Source of the DNA: Candidatus Gastranaerophilales bacterium | GTDB lineage: Bacteria > Cyanobacteriota > Vampirovibrionia > Gastranaerophilales > Gastranaerophilaceae | Length of the DNA stretch: 12,415 bases | Assembly: GCA_944324205.1 (NCBI GenBank) | Contig: CALUVK010000033.1 | Coordinates: 1 to 12,415, forward strand | Reading direction: 5' to 3' | In this document: positions 1 through 6,136 of the stretch, one piece after another | Layout of the letters: each line of letters opens with the position of its first letter | Numbering within the stretch: position 1 is the first letter of the stretch | Program-made: the position numbers and the translations under genes | Notes under the pieces: generated by a model | What the model saw: only the letters and a program-made list of their open reading frames with translations | Databases searched by the model: none | What the model was told of the DNA's origin: nothing

Positions 1-105
1 AGAGAGCAAATCCAAAACGAAGTTAGGATGGGTGCAGACCTGTTTAGAAAAAAAAAATCAGTAATATTGCAATTGCTTCTTGAATCCATCCCTCAGCTTT
101 TGTAA
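1..105 (+). other. Possible 3' tail of an upstream gene (frame ambiguous)
   Basis: Two plus-strand frames enter from the left edge without a start. One stays open to a TAA at 103-105 and reads ...RMGADLFRKKK...IPQLL. The other stops at a TAA at 62-64 and reads ...LGWVQTCLEKKNQ. The second leaves the promoter at 80-108 outside coding sequence, so it is slightly preferred. A run of ten A (48-57) lies in both frames. The fragment is too short to recognise, and neither frame may be coding. Confidence 0.25.
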
Positions 106-108
106 AAT
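80..108 (+). promoter_or_regulatory. Sigma70-type promoter for the nucleotidase pair
   Basis: A -35-like TTGAAT (80-85) and a -10-like TAAAAT (103-108) are separated by exactly 17 bases, with TG just before the -10. Transcription would begin near 115, giving a leader of about 70 bases before the ATG at 184. The leader contains the A-tract motif at 134-150. Confidence 0.5.
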
Positions 109-133
109 ATTGTAAAGTTTTTATTTTTTTCGG

Positions 134-150
134 GCAAAAAAAATTTTTAG
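134..150 (+). promoter_or_regulatory. A8T5 tract element upstream of nucleotidase 1
   Basis: The sequence is GC, eight A, five T, AG. An almost identical element lies at 1794-1810 upstream of the paralogous second gene, at a similar distance from the start codon (33 versus 29 intervening bases). A TATATT hexamer follows at 160-165. It could be an upstream promoter element, bent DNA, or a conserved leader structure (GGC at 133-135 can pair with GCC at 150-152 here, but that pairing is not conserved in the second copy). Its role is not known. Confidence 0.35.
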
Positions 151-183
151 CCGCGTTCTTATATTAGAAGAAGAAGGTTAAAA

Positions 184-1782
184 ATGAATTTAAAAATATC
201 AACAACCAATTTTAATATAATCCCGAAACTATCATTCAGAGCTGATGATAAGCAGACCCAACCTAACAAAATTTTCGAAAAATCTCCACAAGCCGATACT
301 TTTGAGATGTCTGTCGGGTATGTAAATGATACACACGGACAAACTAACAATATGATGCGGATTTTATCCGGTATAAAAGGGGATTTGAAGTTATCTGCCG
401 GAGATAACGATATCGGAGATGAAAAAAATGATAAAATTCATCTTGCTACAACCAAGTTTTTGAACATTGCTGATATAAAAGCTTCCGCTCTCGGTAATCA
501 CGAAATTGATATGACACAGAAAGACTGCATTGAAGCCATTAACCGTATGAATGGCGAAATGCTTGCAATCAATTTTGAACAAATTCCGATTTCAGAACAG
601 AGTGAAGAGGAAATTAAAAAATTCGGCAGAGCTGATTTCAAAGCCCATCTTAAAAAATCTACGGTCGTAGATGTTAAAGGGCAAAAAATCGGTTTAATCG
701 GAGCCTGCCCAATGGACATGCTCGAAAGATTAACCCATCCGAATTATTATACAGATTGTTCCGTAGATGACTTAGACGATACAATTGAACTTATTCAGGA
801 AGAAGCGGATAAATTCAAAGAACAAGGAATAAATAAGATTATTCTTGTTTCTCACCTCGGTCACAAGAGAGACGAAAAAGTAGCTCAAGAAGTAGACGGT
901 ATTGACGTTATAATCGGCGGGCATACTCATGAGTTATTCAAAGATATTAAAGAAGGCGAAAACCTGTTTTATTCCAAATCAGGAGAGCCGGTTATTATTA
1001 CGGAAGCCGGAAGGGACGGAAATTATTTCGGAAAACTTAATCTGACTTTTGATAAAGACGGGGTTATTACAAAAGCACAGAATAATATAGGAAACAGCGG
1101 CATATTCTTTAAGAATATGATTAATCAGTATGTTTTCGATAATATACTCGGGGTTCCGGAAAGAGTCGGCTACGTAAAGCAAGCTCCGCCGCCGCCGAGT
1201 AATCTGGCGGAAGAAAATCCGCATGCAAATTTTGTTTGCGATATTATGCGTGAAAAAACAAATTCGGATATTGCACTCTGGCATCACAGCGGAGTTAGAA
1301 ACTTTTTCCATGAAGGGGAAATAGATTCCAGAGATGTTAAAGACATGGCCCCGTTTTTAGACTACGTTGTAGTTGCAGATGTGCCTGAGAACGTTATTGT
1401 AGAAGCGTTTAAAAGAGCTATAAAAGCAACTTACGATTCACCGGTTCTGAAGCCCGGATTGTTAGCCGTTTCCGGTTTAAATTATACGGTTAATCCTGAT
1501 GAAGGAACGCTGACTGCAATGAATTTTATTGATAAAAACGGAAAAGAACATAAGATTGATGTCGAACATCCGAGAAAAGATAGAACCTATAGAGTAGTAA
1601 CGGACGAATTTTTGATGTCAGCCGGAGCTGATTATAACGTTTTAGCCCCTGAAGAATTGTATGTTCAAAAATTCCCGTTTGATAAAGATGTTTTGATTAG
1701 CAATTATATTAAAGAAAAAAATGAACCTGTTATTATTAACCACTACGGTCGTATTAAATACGAACAGGATGACGATGATTAA
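184..1782 (+). CDS. UshA/5'-nucleotidase-type metallophosphatase, no signal peptide (paralogue 1)
   Basis: This 532-residue protein has the two-domain plan of the 5'-nucleotidase / 2',3'-cyclic phosphodiesterase family, which hydrolyses phosphate from nucleotides using two metal ions. The calcineurin-like N-domain shows the metal-binding motifs in order: NDTHG (D49, H51), SAGD (D74), GNHE (N105, H106), SHLG (H224) and GGHTH (H247, H249). The C-terminal nucleotide-binding domain, from about 340, has HHSGVR (367-372) in place of the usual NSGGIR, then VSGLNYTV and GADYNVL, which match the family's substrate-pocket motifs. Family members are normally exported, but no Sec or Tat signal is visible. 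The first 20 residues instead end in LSFRA, a motif shared with other proteins here. The start is supported by GAAGG at 173-177, six bases before the ATG. A clear paralogue follows 57 bases downstream. The substrate is unknown. Confidence 0.88.
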   Translation: MNLKISTTNFNIIPKLSFRADDKQTQPNKIFEKSPQADTFEMSVGYVNDTHGQTNNMMRILSGIKGDLKLSAGDNDIGDEKNDKIHLATTKFLNIADIKASALGNHEIDMTQKDCIEAINRMNGEMLAINFEQIPISEQSEEEIKKFGRADFKAHLKKSTVVDVKGQKIGLIGACPMDMLERLTHPNYYTDCSVDDLDDTIELIQEEADKFKEQGINKIILVSHLGHKRDEKVAQEVDGIDVIIGGHTHELFKDIKEGENLFYSKSGEPVIITEAGRDGNYFGKLNLTFDKDGVITKAQNNIGNSGIFFKNMINQYVFDNILGVPERVGYVKQAPPPPSNLAEENPHANFVCDIMREKTNSDIALWHHSGVRNFFHEGEIDSRDVKDMAPFLDYVVVADVPENVIVEAFKRAIKATYDSPVLKPGLLAVSGLNYTVNPDEGTLTAMNFIDKNGKEHKIDVEHPRKDRTYRVVTDEFLMSAGADYNVLAPEELYVQKFPFDKDVLISNYIKEKNEPVIINHYGRIKYEQDDDD

Positions 1783-1793
1783 TCTTTCGATTA

Positions 1794-1810
1794 GCAAAAA
1801 AAATTTTCAG
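1794..1810 (+). promoter_or_regulatory. A8T4 tract element upstream of nucleotidase 2
   Basis: The sequence is GC, eight A, four T, CAG, matching 134-150 upstream of the first paralogue. A TAATAT hexamer at 1817-1822 follows, comparable to TATATT after the first copy. The match suggests the duplication carried its control region with it, or that both genes need the same upstream signal. No GC stem forms around this copy. Confidence 0.35.
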
Positions 1811-1839
1811 ACGTTTTAATATTCAAAAAGCAGGAAAAT

Positions 1840-3408
1840 ATGAAAATATCATTCTCCAACATTAACCCACATTTTTTTTCATTTAGGGAAAATCAAAGAC
1901 CTAAAGAAAACAGTCTGGAAAAATCTCCTAAGTCAGACAAGTTTGAAATGTCTATCGGATATGTAAATGACTTGCACGGGCAGACAAATAATATGACAAG
2001 AATTTTGTCGGGAATAAAAGGTGACCTGAAAGTCTCTGCAGGGGATAATAATATCGGGGATGAAAAAAATAAAGCGGTTAATCTTTCTGTTGTAAAATTT
2101 ATGAATATGGCAGGAATAGTTGGCTCAGCTGTAGGGAATCATGAATTAGATACCAAGCAGAGAGATTTTGCAGATACTGCGAATAAATTTAATGGAAATT
2201 ATTTTGCGGTAAATCTTAAACAGACGAGATTGGAAGATGAAGATGGGGAAGAAGTCGAAGAGCAGGAACGTATGCAGTTAGATAAAGTTATCAAAAAATC
2301 TGCTATTGTTGAAATAAGAGGTGAAAAAATAGGGCTTATAGGTACAGCACCTGTTGATTTAACAGAGCGAATTACGCATCCTTCTTATCATTCTGATTGC
2401 AAAGTTGATGATTTGGAAGACAGCATAGAAGACATACAGGAGGAGATTGAAAATCTTCAAAAACAGGGGGTAAATAAGATTGTGCTTCTATCCCACCTCG
2501 GAAATGAACGCGATAAAACGGTTGCAAAAAATACTACAGGTATTGATGTTATTATCGGTGGGCATACACACGAATTGATTAAGGGTATAAAAGAAGGGGA
2601 AAATTTACTTTATTCGAAAAATGGAGAGCCGGTAGTTATTACTGAAGCCGGGAAGAATGGGAATTATTTCGGCAAACTTAATCTCACTTTTGATAAAGAC
2701 GGGGTAATCACTAAAGTACAGAATAATTTAGGCGAAACAAGAAATTTCTCCAAAAATATGATTAATCAGTATATTATAAATGAAATTTTAGGAGAGCCTG
2801 AGGTTGTCGGGTATATAAAATCAGTAACTCCTCCGCCGTTGACATTGATTGAAGAAAATGCACATGCTAATTTTATGTGTGATGCTATGAGGTACGAATT
2901 GGGAACCGATATTGCGATTTGGAACAATAGCGGAACAAGAAGTTATTTTCAGGAAGGAATAATTGATTCACGTGATATTAAAGATATTGCGCCTTTTGAG
3001 GATAGAATTTCCGTTGCTGATGTTTCAGAAAAGAAGCTGGTTGATATGTTTAAGCATACTATAGAAGACACCTATAAAACGCATGGAAACAAACCGGGGC
3101 TTCTGGCGGTTTCGGGATTAAATTATACGGTTAATCCGAAAGAAGGCAAGCTTACTGCAATGAATTTTGTGGATAAATACGGAAAAGAACATCCGATAGA
3201 TATTGAAAATCCAAGAGAAGATAAGTTTTATAAGGTTGCGCAGGATTCTTTTATGATGTTTGAAGGTGCAGATTTTGATATTTTAGCTTCAAAGGACGAA
3301 TGTATTAATTATCCGTTTAATAAAGATTTTCTGGCATGCGAATATATTAAGCACAGAAATGAACCCATTGAAATCAACCAAACCGGTCGTATTAGGTTTG
3401 AAGATTAA
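1840..3408 (+). CDS. UshA/5'-nucleotidase-type metallophosphatase, no signal peptide (paralogue 2)
   Basis: This 522-residue protein aligns with its upstream neighbour along nearly its whole length, with long identical stretches such as ILSGIKGDLK and LAVSGLNYTVNP. All metal-site motifs are kept: NDLHG (D44, H46), SAGD (D69), GNHE (N100, H101), SHLG (H219) and GGHTH (H242, H244). The C-domain signature reads NNSGTR, closer to the family NSGGIR than in paralogue 1. An acidic insertion, EDEDGEEVEEQE (132-143), is richer than the matching region of paralogue 1. The N-terminus again lacks a signal peptide and carries FFSFRE at residues 12-17. AGGA at 1832-1835 is the likely ribosome site. The pair is a tandem duplication that has diverged while keeping the active site, so both enzymes are probably functional, perhaps with different substrates. 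Confidence 0.88.
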   Translation: MKISFSNINPHFFSFRENQRPKENSLEKSPKSDKFEMSIGYVNDLHGQTNNMTRILSGIKGDLKVSAGDNNIGDEKNKAVNLSVVKFMNMAGIVGSAVGNHELDTKQRDFADTANKFNGNYFAVNLKQTRLEDEDGEEVEEQERMQLDKVIKKSAIVEIRGEKIGLIGTAPVDLTERITHPSYHSDCKVDDLEDSIEDIQEEIENLQKQGVNKIVLLSHLGNERDKTVAKNTTGIDVIIGGHTHELIKGIKEGENLLYSKNGEPVVITEAGKNGNYFGKLNLTFDKDGVITKVQNNLGETRNFSKNMINQYIINEILGEPEVVGYIKSVTPPPLTLIEENAHANFMCDAMRYELGTDIAIWNNSGTRSYFQEGIIDSRDIKDIAPFEDRISVADVSEKKLVDMFKHTIEDTYKTHGNKPGLLAVSGLNYTVNPKEGKLTAMNFVDKYGKEHPIDIENPREDKFYKVAQDSFMMFEGADFDILASKDECINYPFNKDFLACEYIKHRNEPIEINQTGRIRFED

Positions 3409-3431
3409 TCTTGCGCCTTTCCAGTCATGCT

Positions 3432-3545
3432 GTCATTCAGAAGGAGCGGTAGCGACTGAAGAATCTCTTTAACTTTTGGAGATCCTTCGGGCGGATTGGA
3501 TGTGAAATGTCAAGAGGGAATTTACCCCTTCGCCCTCTGAATGAC
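3432..3545 (+). repeat. Palindromic repeat element, copy A
   Basis: This 114-bp element starts GTCATTCAGA and ends TCTGAATGAC, so its ends pair perfectly. Inside are GAATCTCT, then GGAGATCC, which can form a second arm, and a GGGCGG...CGCCC arm. The result is a branched palindrome. It begins 23 bases after the nucleotidase 2 stop. Closely related copies lie at 4490-4604 and 5018-5131. The GTCATTC...GAATCT plus AGATCCTTCGG layout resembles a dispersed repeat seen in many bacterial genomes. No transposase is present in the window. Confidence 0.8.
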
Positions 3546-3564
3546 GGGAAGAGGGGAATGTGGT

Positions 3565-3607
3565 AAAAAAAGCATGCCTTAAGGAAACTTGTATAAGTCT
3601 GGCATGT
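3565..3607 (-). terminator. Rho-independent terminator, distal, for the pilin-like gene
   Basis: Read on the minus strand, ACATGCC (3607-3601) pairs with GGCATGC (3578-3572; one pair is G-U) around a loop that holds a smaller ACTT/AAGT stem, and seven T follow at once (3571-3565). This is a standard intrinsic terminator shape. It lies beyond the palindrome at 3617-3642, so the gene seems to have two terminators in series. Confidence 0.6.
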
Positions 3608-3616
3608 CTATATAAC

Positions 3617-3642
3617 AAACGAGAGGCATATGCCTCTCGTTT
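3617..3642. terminator. Perfect 26-bp palindrome, proximal terminator (possibly bidirectional)
   Basis: The 26 bases are a perfect inverted repeat centred between 3629 and 3630. The core arm is ACGAGAGGCAT, extended by two further A-T pairs. T-rich sequence follows on both strands: TTTT on the plus strand, and TTTGTTATA on the minus strand. It starts 23 bases beyond the stop of the minus-strand pilin gene, where a terminator is expected, and would also stop readthrough from the nucleotidase genes. With no unpaired loop it could instead be a DNA-binding site, but the position favours termination. Confidence 0.75.
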
Positions 3643-3665
3643 TAAGGTTTATATTAAATAAAGAA

Positions 3666-4355
3666 TTAGTTTTCAAATGCCCATCTTGCAGCTTGACCAT
3701 TAGGTACTGCATAGCCACCGCGAAGTCTTACGCCAAACTGGTCTTTGATTATACGTTTTGCTTTATTAGTACATTTATTATCCCCAGTTTCTTTATTTTT
3801 CTCTGTGTCCACACCAAGAGCTGCACCTTCACAATTTGAAACAATGTTCGGTCCTTTTGTACCATTTGTATCATATAAAACAGCTATACCGTAAACCAAG
3901 TTGTCATTTTCTAGTACTGTACCACCGTTCTGATCGCTTGTAATACCTTCGGGGAAGGTAATAGAAGCACCATCCCTAAAGAAGACAGTATAATTGTCAC
4001 TCGCCATTTTATCAGTAGATTGTCCTTGATAAGAAACTTGCTTAGCTTCACTACTCTTACCGCTTTTTTGATAATCTACACTTGTTCTATTAGATAACAA
4101 ATTATACATTGATTGGTCGGTATCAACACTGTTTTCAGAATTCGCAGATGTAATAGAAGCATAGTCCCAACCTGCAATTGCTTGGTTCATCTGTGCTGCT
4201 TCAGTCAGTGTGTTAATACCTTTCTTTAACGCTGTTTTTGCCTGCTGTTCTGCAGTGTTTGTCATTAATGCAGGAAGTGTTAATGTTGCTACAACACCGA
4301 TGATAGCTAAAGTAATCAATACTTCTGCAAGAGTAAAACCAGTCTTCTTCATCAT
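3666..4355 (-). CDS. Type IV pilin-like / pseudopilin protein
   Basis: This 229-residue protein begins with a class III prepilin signal: a short basic leader MMKKTG, cleavage expected after G6, mature F7, and the conserved glutamate at +5 (E11). A hydrophobic helix of about 20 residues follows (LAEVLITLAIIGVVATLTL). A prepilin peptidase would trim and methylate it before assembly into a pilus or a type II secretion pseudopilus. The globular part is polar, carries YDTNGTKGPN (161-170) and two cysteines (C175, C195) that could form a disulfide. The closing segment, RLRGGYAVPNGQAARWAFEN (210-229), is small-residue rich. The start is supported by AAGGA (complement of 4361-4365) five bases upstream. 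Its promoter and terminators are its own, and repeat copies lie on both sides. No assembly genes are adjacent, so the machine it joins is unknown. Confidence 0.85.
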   Translation of the reverse strand: MMKKTGFTLAEVLITLAIIGVVATLTLPALMTNTAEQQAKTALKKGINTLTEAAQMNQAIAGWDYASITSANSENSVDTDQSMYNLLSNRTSVDYQKSGKSSEAKQVSYQGQSTDKMASDNYTVFFRDGASITFPEGITSDQNGGTVLENDNLVYGIAVLYDTNGTKGPNIVSNCEGAALGVDTEKNKETGDNKCTNKAKRIIKDQFGVRLRGGYAVPNGQAARWAFEN

Positions 4356-4409
4356 AATATTCCTTTCTCTTCTTATATTATTTTTAAGTTAAATACATCT
4401 ACTATATCC

Positions 4410-4438
4410 ATTTTAACAAACTAACCTATTTGTGTCAA
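4410..4438 (-). promoter_or_regulatory. Near-consensus sigma70 promoter of the pilin-like gene
   Basis: On the minus strand a perfect TTGACA (4438-4433) and TAAAAT (4415-4410) are separated by exactly 17 bases. A TG one base before the -10 gives an extended -10. Transcription would start near 4403, giving a leader of about 48 bases. This is the strongest promoter in the window and suggests high, largely unregulated expression. Confidence 0.8.
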
Positions 4439-4489
4439 TAATATTTTATAAAATTAACAAATGAGTTTTTATTTTTATGTAACATTTAT

Positions 4490-4604
4490 GTCATTCAGAA
4501 GGAGCGGTAGCGACTGATGAATCTCTTTAACTTTTTGAGATCCTTCGGGCGGGTTGAGTGTGAACTGCCAAGTTGGGATTTATTTCTTCCGCCCTCTGGA
4601 TGAC
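4490..4604 (+). repeat. Palindromic repeat element, copy B
   Basis: A full-length copy. It opens GTCATTCAGAAGGAGCGG and closes CTCTGGATGAC, with the G-T wobble that also marks copies D and E. It shares the AGATCCTTCGGGCGGGTTG core with them. It is followed by the 60-base tail (4605 onward) in a slightly diverged form. It lies about 50 bases upstream of the pilin promoter -35 and, with copy A, brackets the pilin gene. Confidence 0.8.
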
Positions 4605-4689
4605 AGCACGTTGAAAGGTTTTGGATGACGGCATGCTTGGAAGTGATGGATGATGGTTAGTGTGGAAGGCGGTACTATCCAGCTTTCCA

Positions 4690-4859
4690 GTCATTCAGAG
4701 GCTCGGGAAGGGAATAAATAAAACTTGAAATGAATATTTACCCCAGAGCCGAAGAATCTCTGGGAGTAGTGAATAGAGGTGATTAAGTAAATAAGTTAAT
4801 AGGTTAATAATAGAGATCCTTCGGGCTCACTAAAGTGTTATTTTCGCCCTCTGGATGAC
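4690..4859 (+). repeat. Palindromic repeat element, copy C (long, diverged)
   Basis: The ends match the family (GTCATTCAG at the left, GCCCTCTGGATGAC at the right), but the interior is enlarged to 170 bases. Extra AT-rich sequence lies between GTCATTCAGAGGCTCGGG and GAAGAATCTC, and again before AGAGATCCTTCGGG. The right arm GGGCGGG is replaced by GGGCTC. It is best read as an older or rearranged member. Confidence 0.65.
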
Positions 4860-4889
4860 AGTATGTTGGGGTTTGGGATAGTGTTTGCA

Positions 4890-5234
4890 AGAGATCCTTC
4901 GGGCGGGTTGGATGTGAACTGCCAAGGTGGGATTTACCTCTCCGCCCTCTGGATGACGGCATGTTGAAAGGTTTTGGATGACGGCTTGTTTGGAAGTGAT
5001 GACTTACCAATTATTCCGTCATTCAGAAGGAGCGATAGCGAATGAAGAATCTCTTTAATTAATAGAGATCCTTCGGGCGGGTTGGATGTGAACTGCCAAG
5101 GTGGGATTTACCTCTCCGCCCTCTGGATGACGGCATGTTGAAAGGTTTTGGATGACGGCTTGTTTGGAAGTGATGACTTCCCAATTCTCCCGTCATTCAG
5201 AAGGAGCGGCAGCGACTGAAGAATCTCTTTAATT
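4890..5234 (+). repeat. 174-bp-period tandem duplication inside the array
   Basis: Positions 4890-5060 and 5064-5234 match over 171 bases, offset by exactly 174, with only a few substitutions. Each unit runs from the right half of an element (AGAGATCCTTCGGGCGGG) through the 60-base tail into the left half of the next (GTCATTCAGAAGGAGCG...GAATCTCTTTAATT). As a result the array starts with a half element and ends with the complementary half. Near identity points to a recent duplication by unequal crossing-over or replication slippage. Confidence 0.85.
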
Positions 5235-5268
5235 TTCTAATCTTTTAATCTTTCAAAACTCTAAAAAC

Positions 5269-5274
5269 TATGAT
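5269..5274 (+). promoter_or_regulatory. -10-like TATGAT, 11 bases before the protease ATG
   Basis: TATGAT is followed by 11 AT-only bases and then the ATG at 5286. Transcription would begin about five bases before the start codon, so the message would be leaderless or nearly so. No ribosome-binding sequence and no convincing -35 is seen. AT-rich sequence makes such hexamers common, so support is limited. Confidence 0.35.
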
Positions 5275-5285
5275 ATATTAATAAT

Positions 5286-6068
5286 ATGCAGAAAAGGACA
5301 TATCTTAATGGCAGTATAAAAAACGGAAGTGTGATGAGATGGCCGATAAATAATTTGGTTGTTTATATTGCACCTATGAAGTTTTATTCAAAACCCGGTG
5401 AAGATGCAAAATTTAGGAAAATGGTTTTGGATGCTTTTACTGTTTGGTCTGCTGCTACCGGTGGAAAACTTCGGTTTAGAGTTACGAATGTCCTTCTGGA
5501 ATCAAATATAAATGTTGATTGGAAACGGGTAGACAGAAAAGCGCTGGGACATTGTTACTTTAATTGGGATGCCCAAGGGCGGTTATATGGTGCAGAAGTC
5601 TCCATAGGGCTTACTGATGGCAGAATTCATCAACAGTATGACAGTGATATTGAAGTTTATCATACAATTTTACATGAAATAGGACACGCACTAGGTTTAA
5701 ATCACAGTCCTTATCCGGAAGATATAATGTATACTCCTCATCAATACGGCGTTGCATCACTTTCGGAGAATGATAAATACTCGATACAATGGCTATACAG
5801 GCTTCAGGCCGGTATGCCGGTAAAGCAATTTGCTGCAAAACACGGAATATCAACTTCGACAGATATTGATGCTGTAATAAGAAAAATTGATACAAAAAAT
5901 AATAAAAATGAAACAGTAGAAAAAATGCAAATAGCGACAAAACGCGATTTGCTTGAAGAAGCCTCTAATATAGGGGATTTGAAACGGTATAATATGATGC
6001 TTCAAAACATTTCTATTTCACAAAATGTTAAGAAATATTTAAATAATAACAGAACTACTCCAAAATAA
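5286..6068 (+). CDS. Matrixin-like (M10-type) zinc metalloprotease, no signal peptide
   Basis: This 260-residue protein carries the metzincin zinc site HEIGHALGLNH (residues 130-140): H130, H134 and H140 bind zinc and E131 is the catalytic base. The Met-turn follows at DIMYT (M148), at the spacing seen in matrixins. Upstream are a basic MRWP segment and WSAATGGKLRF, typical of the matrixin fold. After about residue 175 the C-terminus is polar and lysine/asparagine rich and is not recognised. Matrixins are usually secreted as proenzymes, but here there is no signal peptide and no cysteine-switch propeptide, so it may act inside the cell or the front may be lost. A later ATG at 5334 (the MRWP methionine) has GGAAG at 5325-5329 and is an alternative start. 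The gene begins about 50 bases after the repeat array, which could have replaced its original upstream region. Confidence 0.85.
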   Translation: MQKRTYLNGSIKNGSVMRWPINNLVVYIAPMKFYSKPGEDAKFRKMVLDAFTVWSAATGGKLRFRVTNVLLESNINVDWKRVDRKALGHCYFNWDAQGRLYGAEVSIGLTDGRIHQQYDSDIEVYHTILHEIGHALGLNHSPYPEDIMYTPHQYGVASLSENDKYSIQWLYRLQAGMPVKQFAAKHGISTSTDIDAVIRKIDTKNNKNETVEKMQIATKRDLLEEASNIGDLKRYNMMLQNISISQNVKKYLNNNRTTPK

Positions 6069-6136
6069 GGCAATTTTTTTCTGGTAAATGTTTTTATTAA
6101 TTTATAAGGTTAGTAAAAACATAAGGTTTTGTAATA

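Larger units (their letters stand above)
4490..5234 (+). repeat. Head-to-tail array of palindromic repeat elements
   Basis: This gene-free stretch between the pilin promoter and the protease is filled by relatives of the element at 3432-3545, all in the same orientation. There are full copies at 4490-4604 and 5018-5131, a longer diverged copy at 4690-4859, a right half at 4891-4957 and a left half at 5192-5234. Each full or right-half copy is followed by a shared tail of about 60 bases with short motifs repeated in it (TGGATGACGGC, TGTTGAAAGGTTTT, TTGGAAGTGATG). Open frames here are by-products of the repeats. I see no gene or RNA gene. Confidence 0.8.

Noticed and set aside
979..1311. 110-codon minus-strand frame inside nucleotidase 1
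   Set aside because: It is antisense to a clearly conserved catalytic protein, with no ribosome site or recognisable domain.
3630..3839. Plus-strand open frame overlapping the pilin-like gene
   Set aside because: It is a shadow of the minus-strand pilin gene and starts inside the terminator palindrome.
4804..5010. Minus-strand open frame of 68 codons rich in S, H, P and R
   Set aside because: It lies wholly inside the repeat array and reflects open frames in the repeat sequence. It has no ribosome site and no family resemblance.
4490..5234. CRISPR array
   Set aside because: The repeats are long, palindromic and unevenly spaced, and the sequence between them is itself repeated, not unique spacers. 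No cas genes are present.
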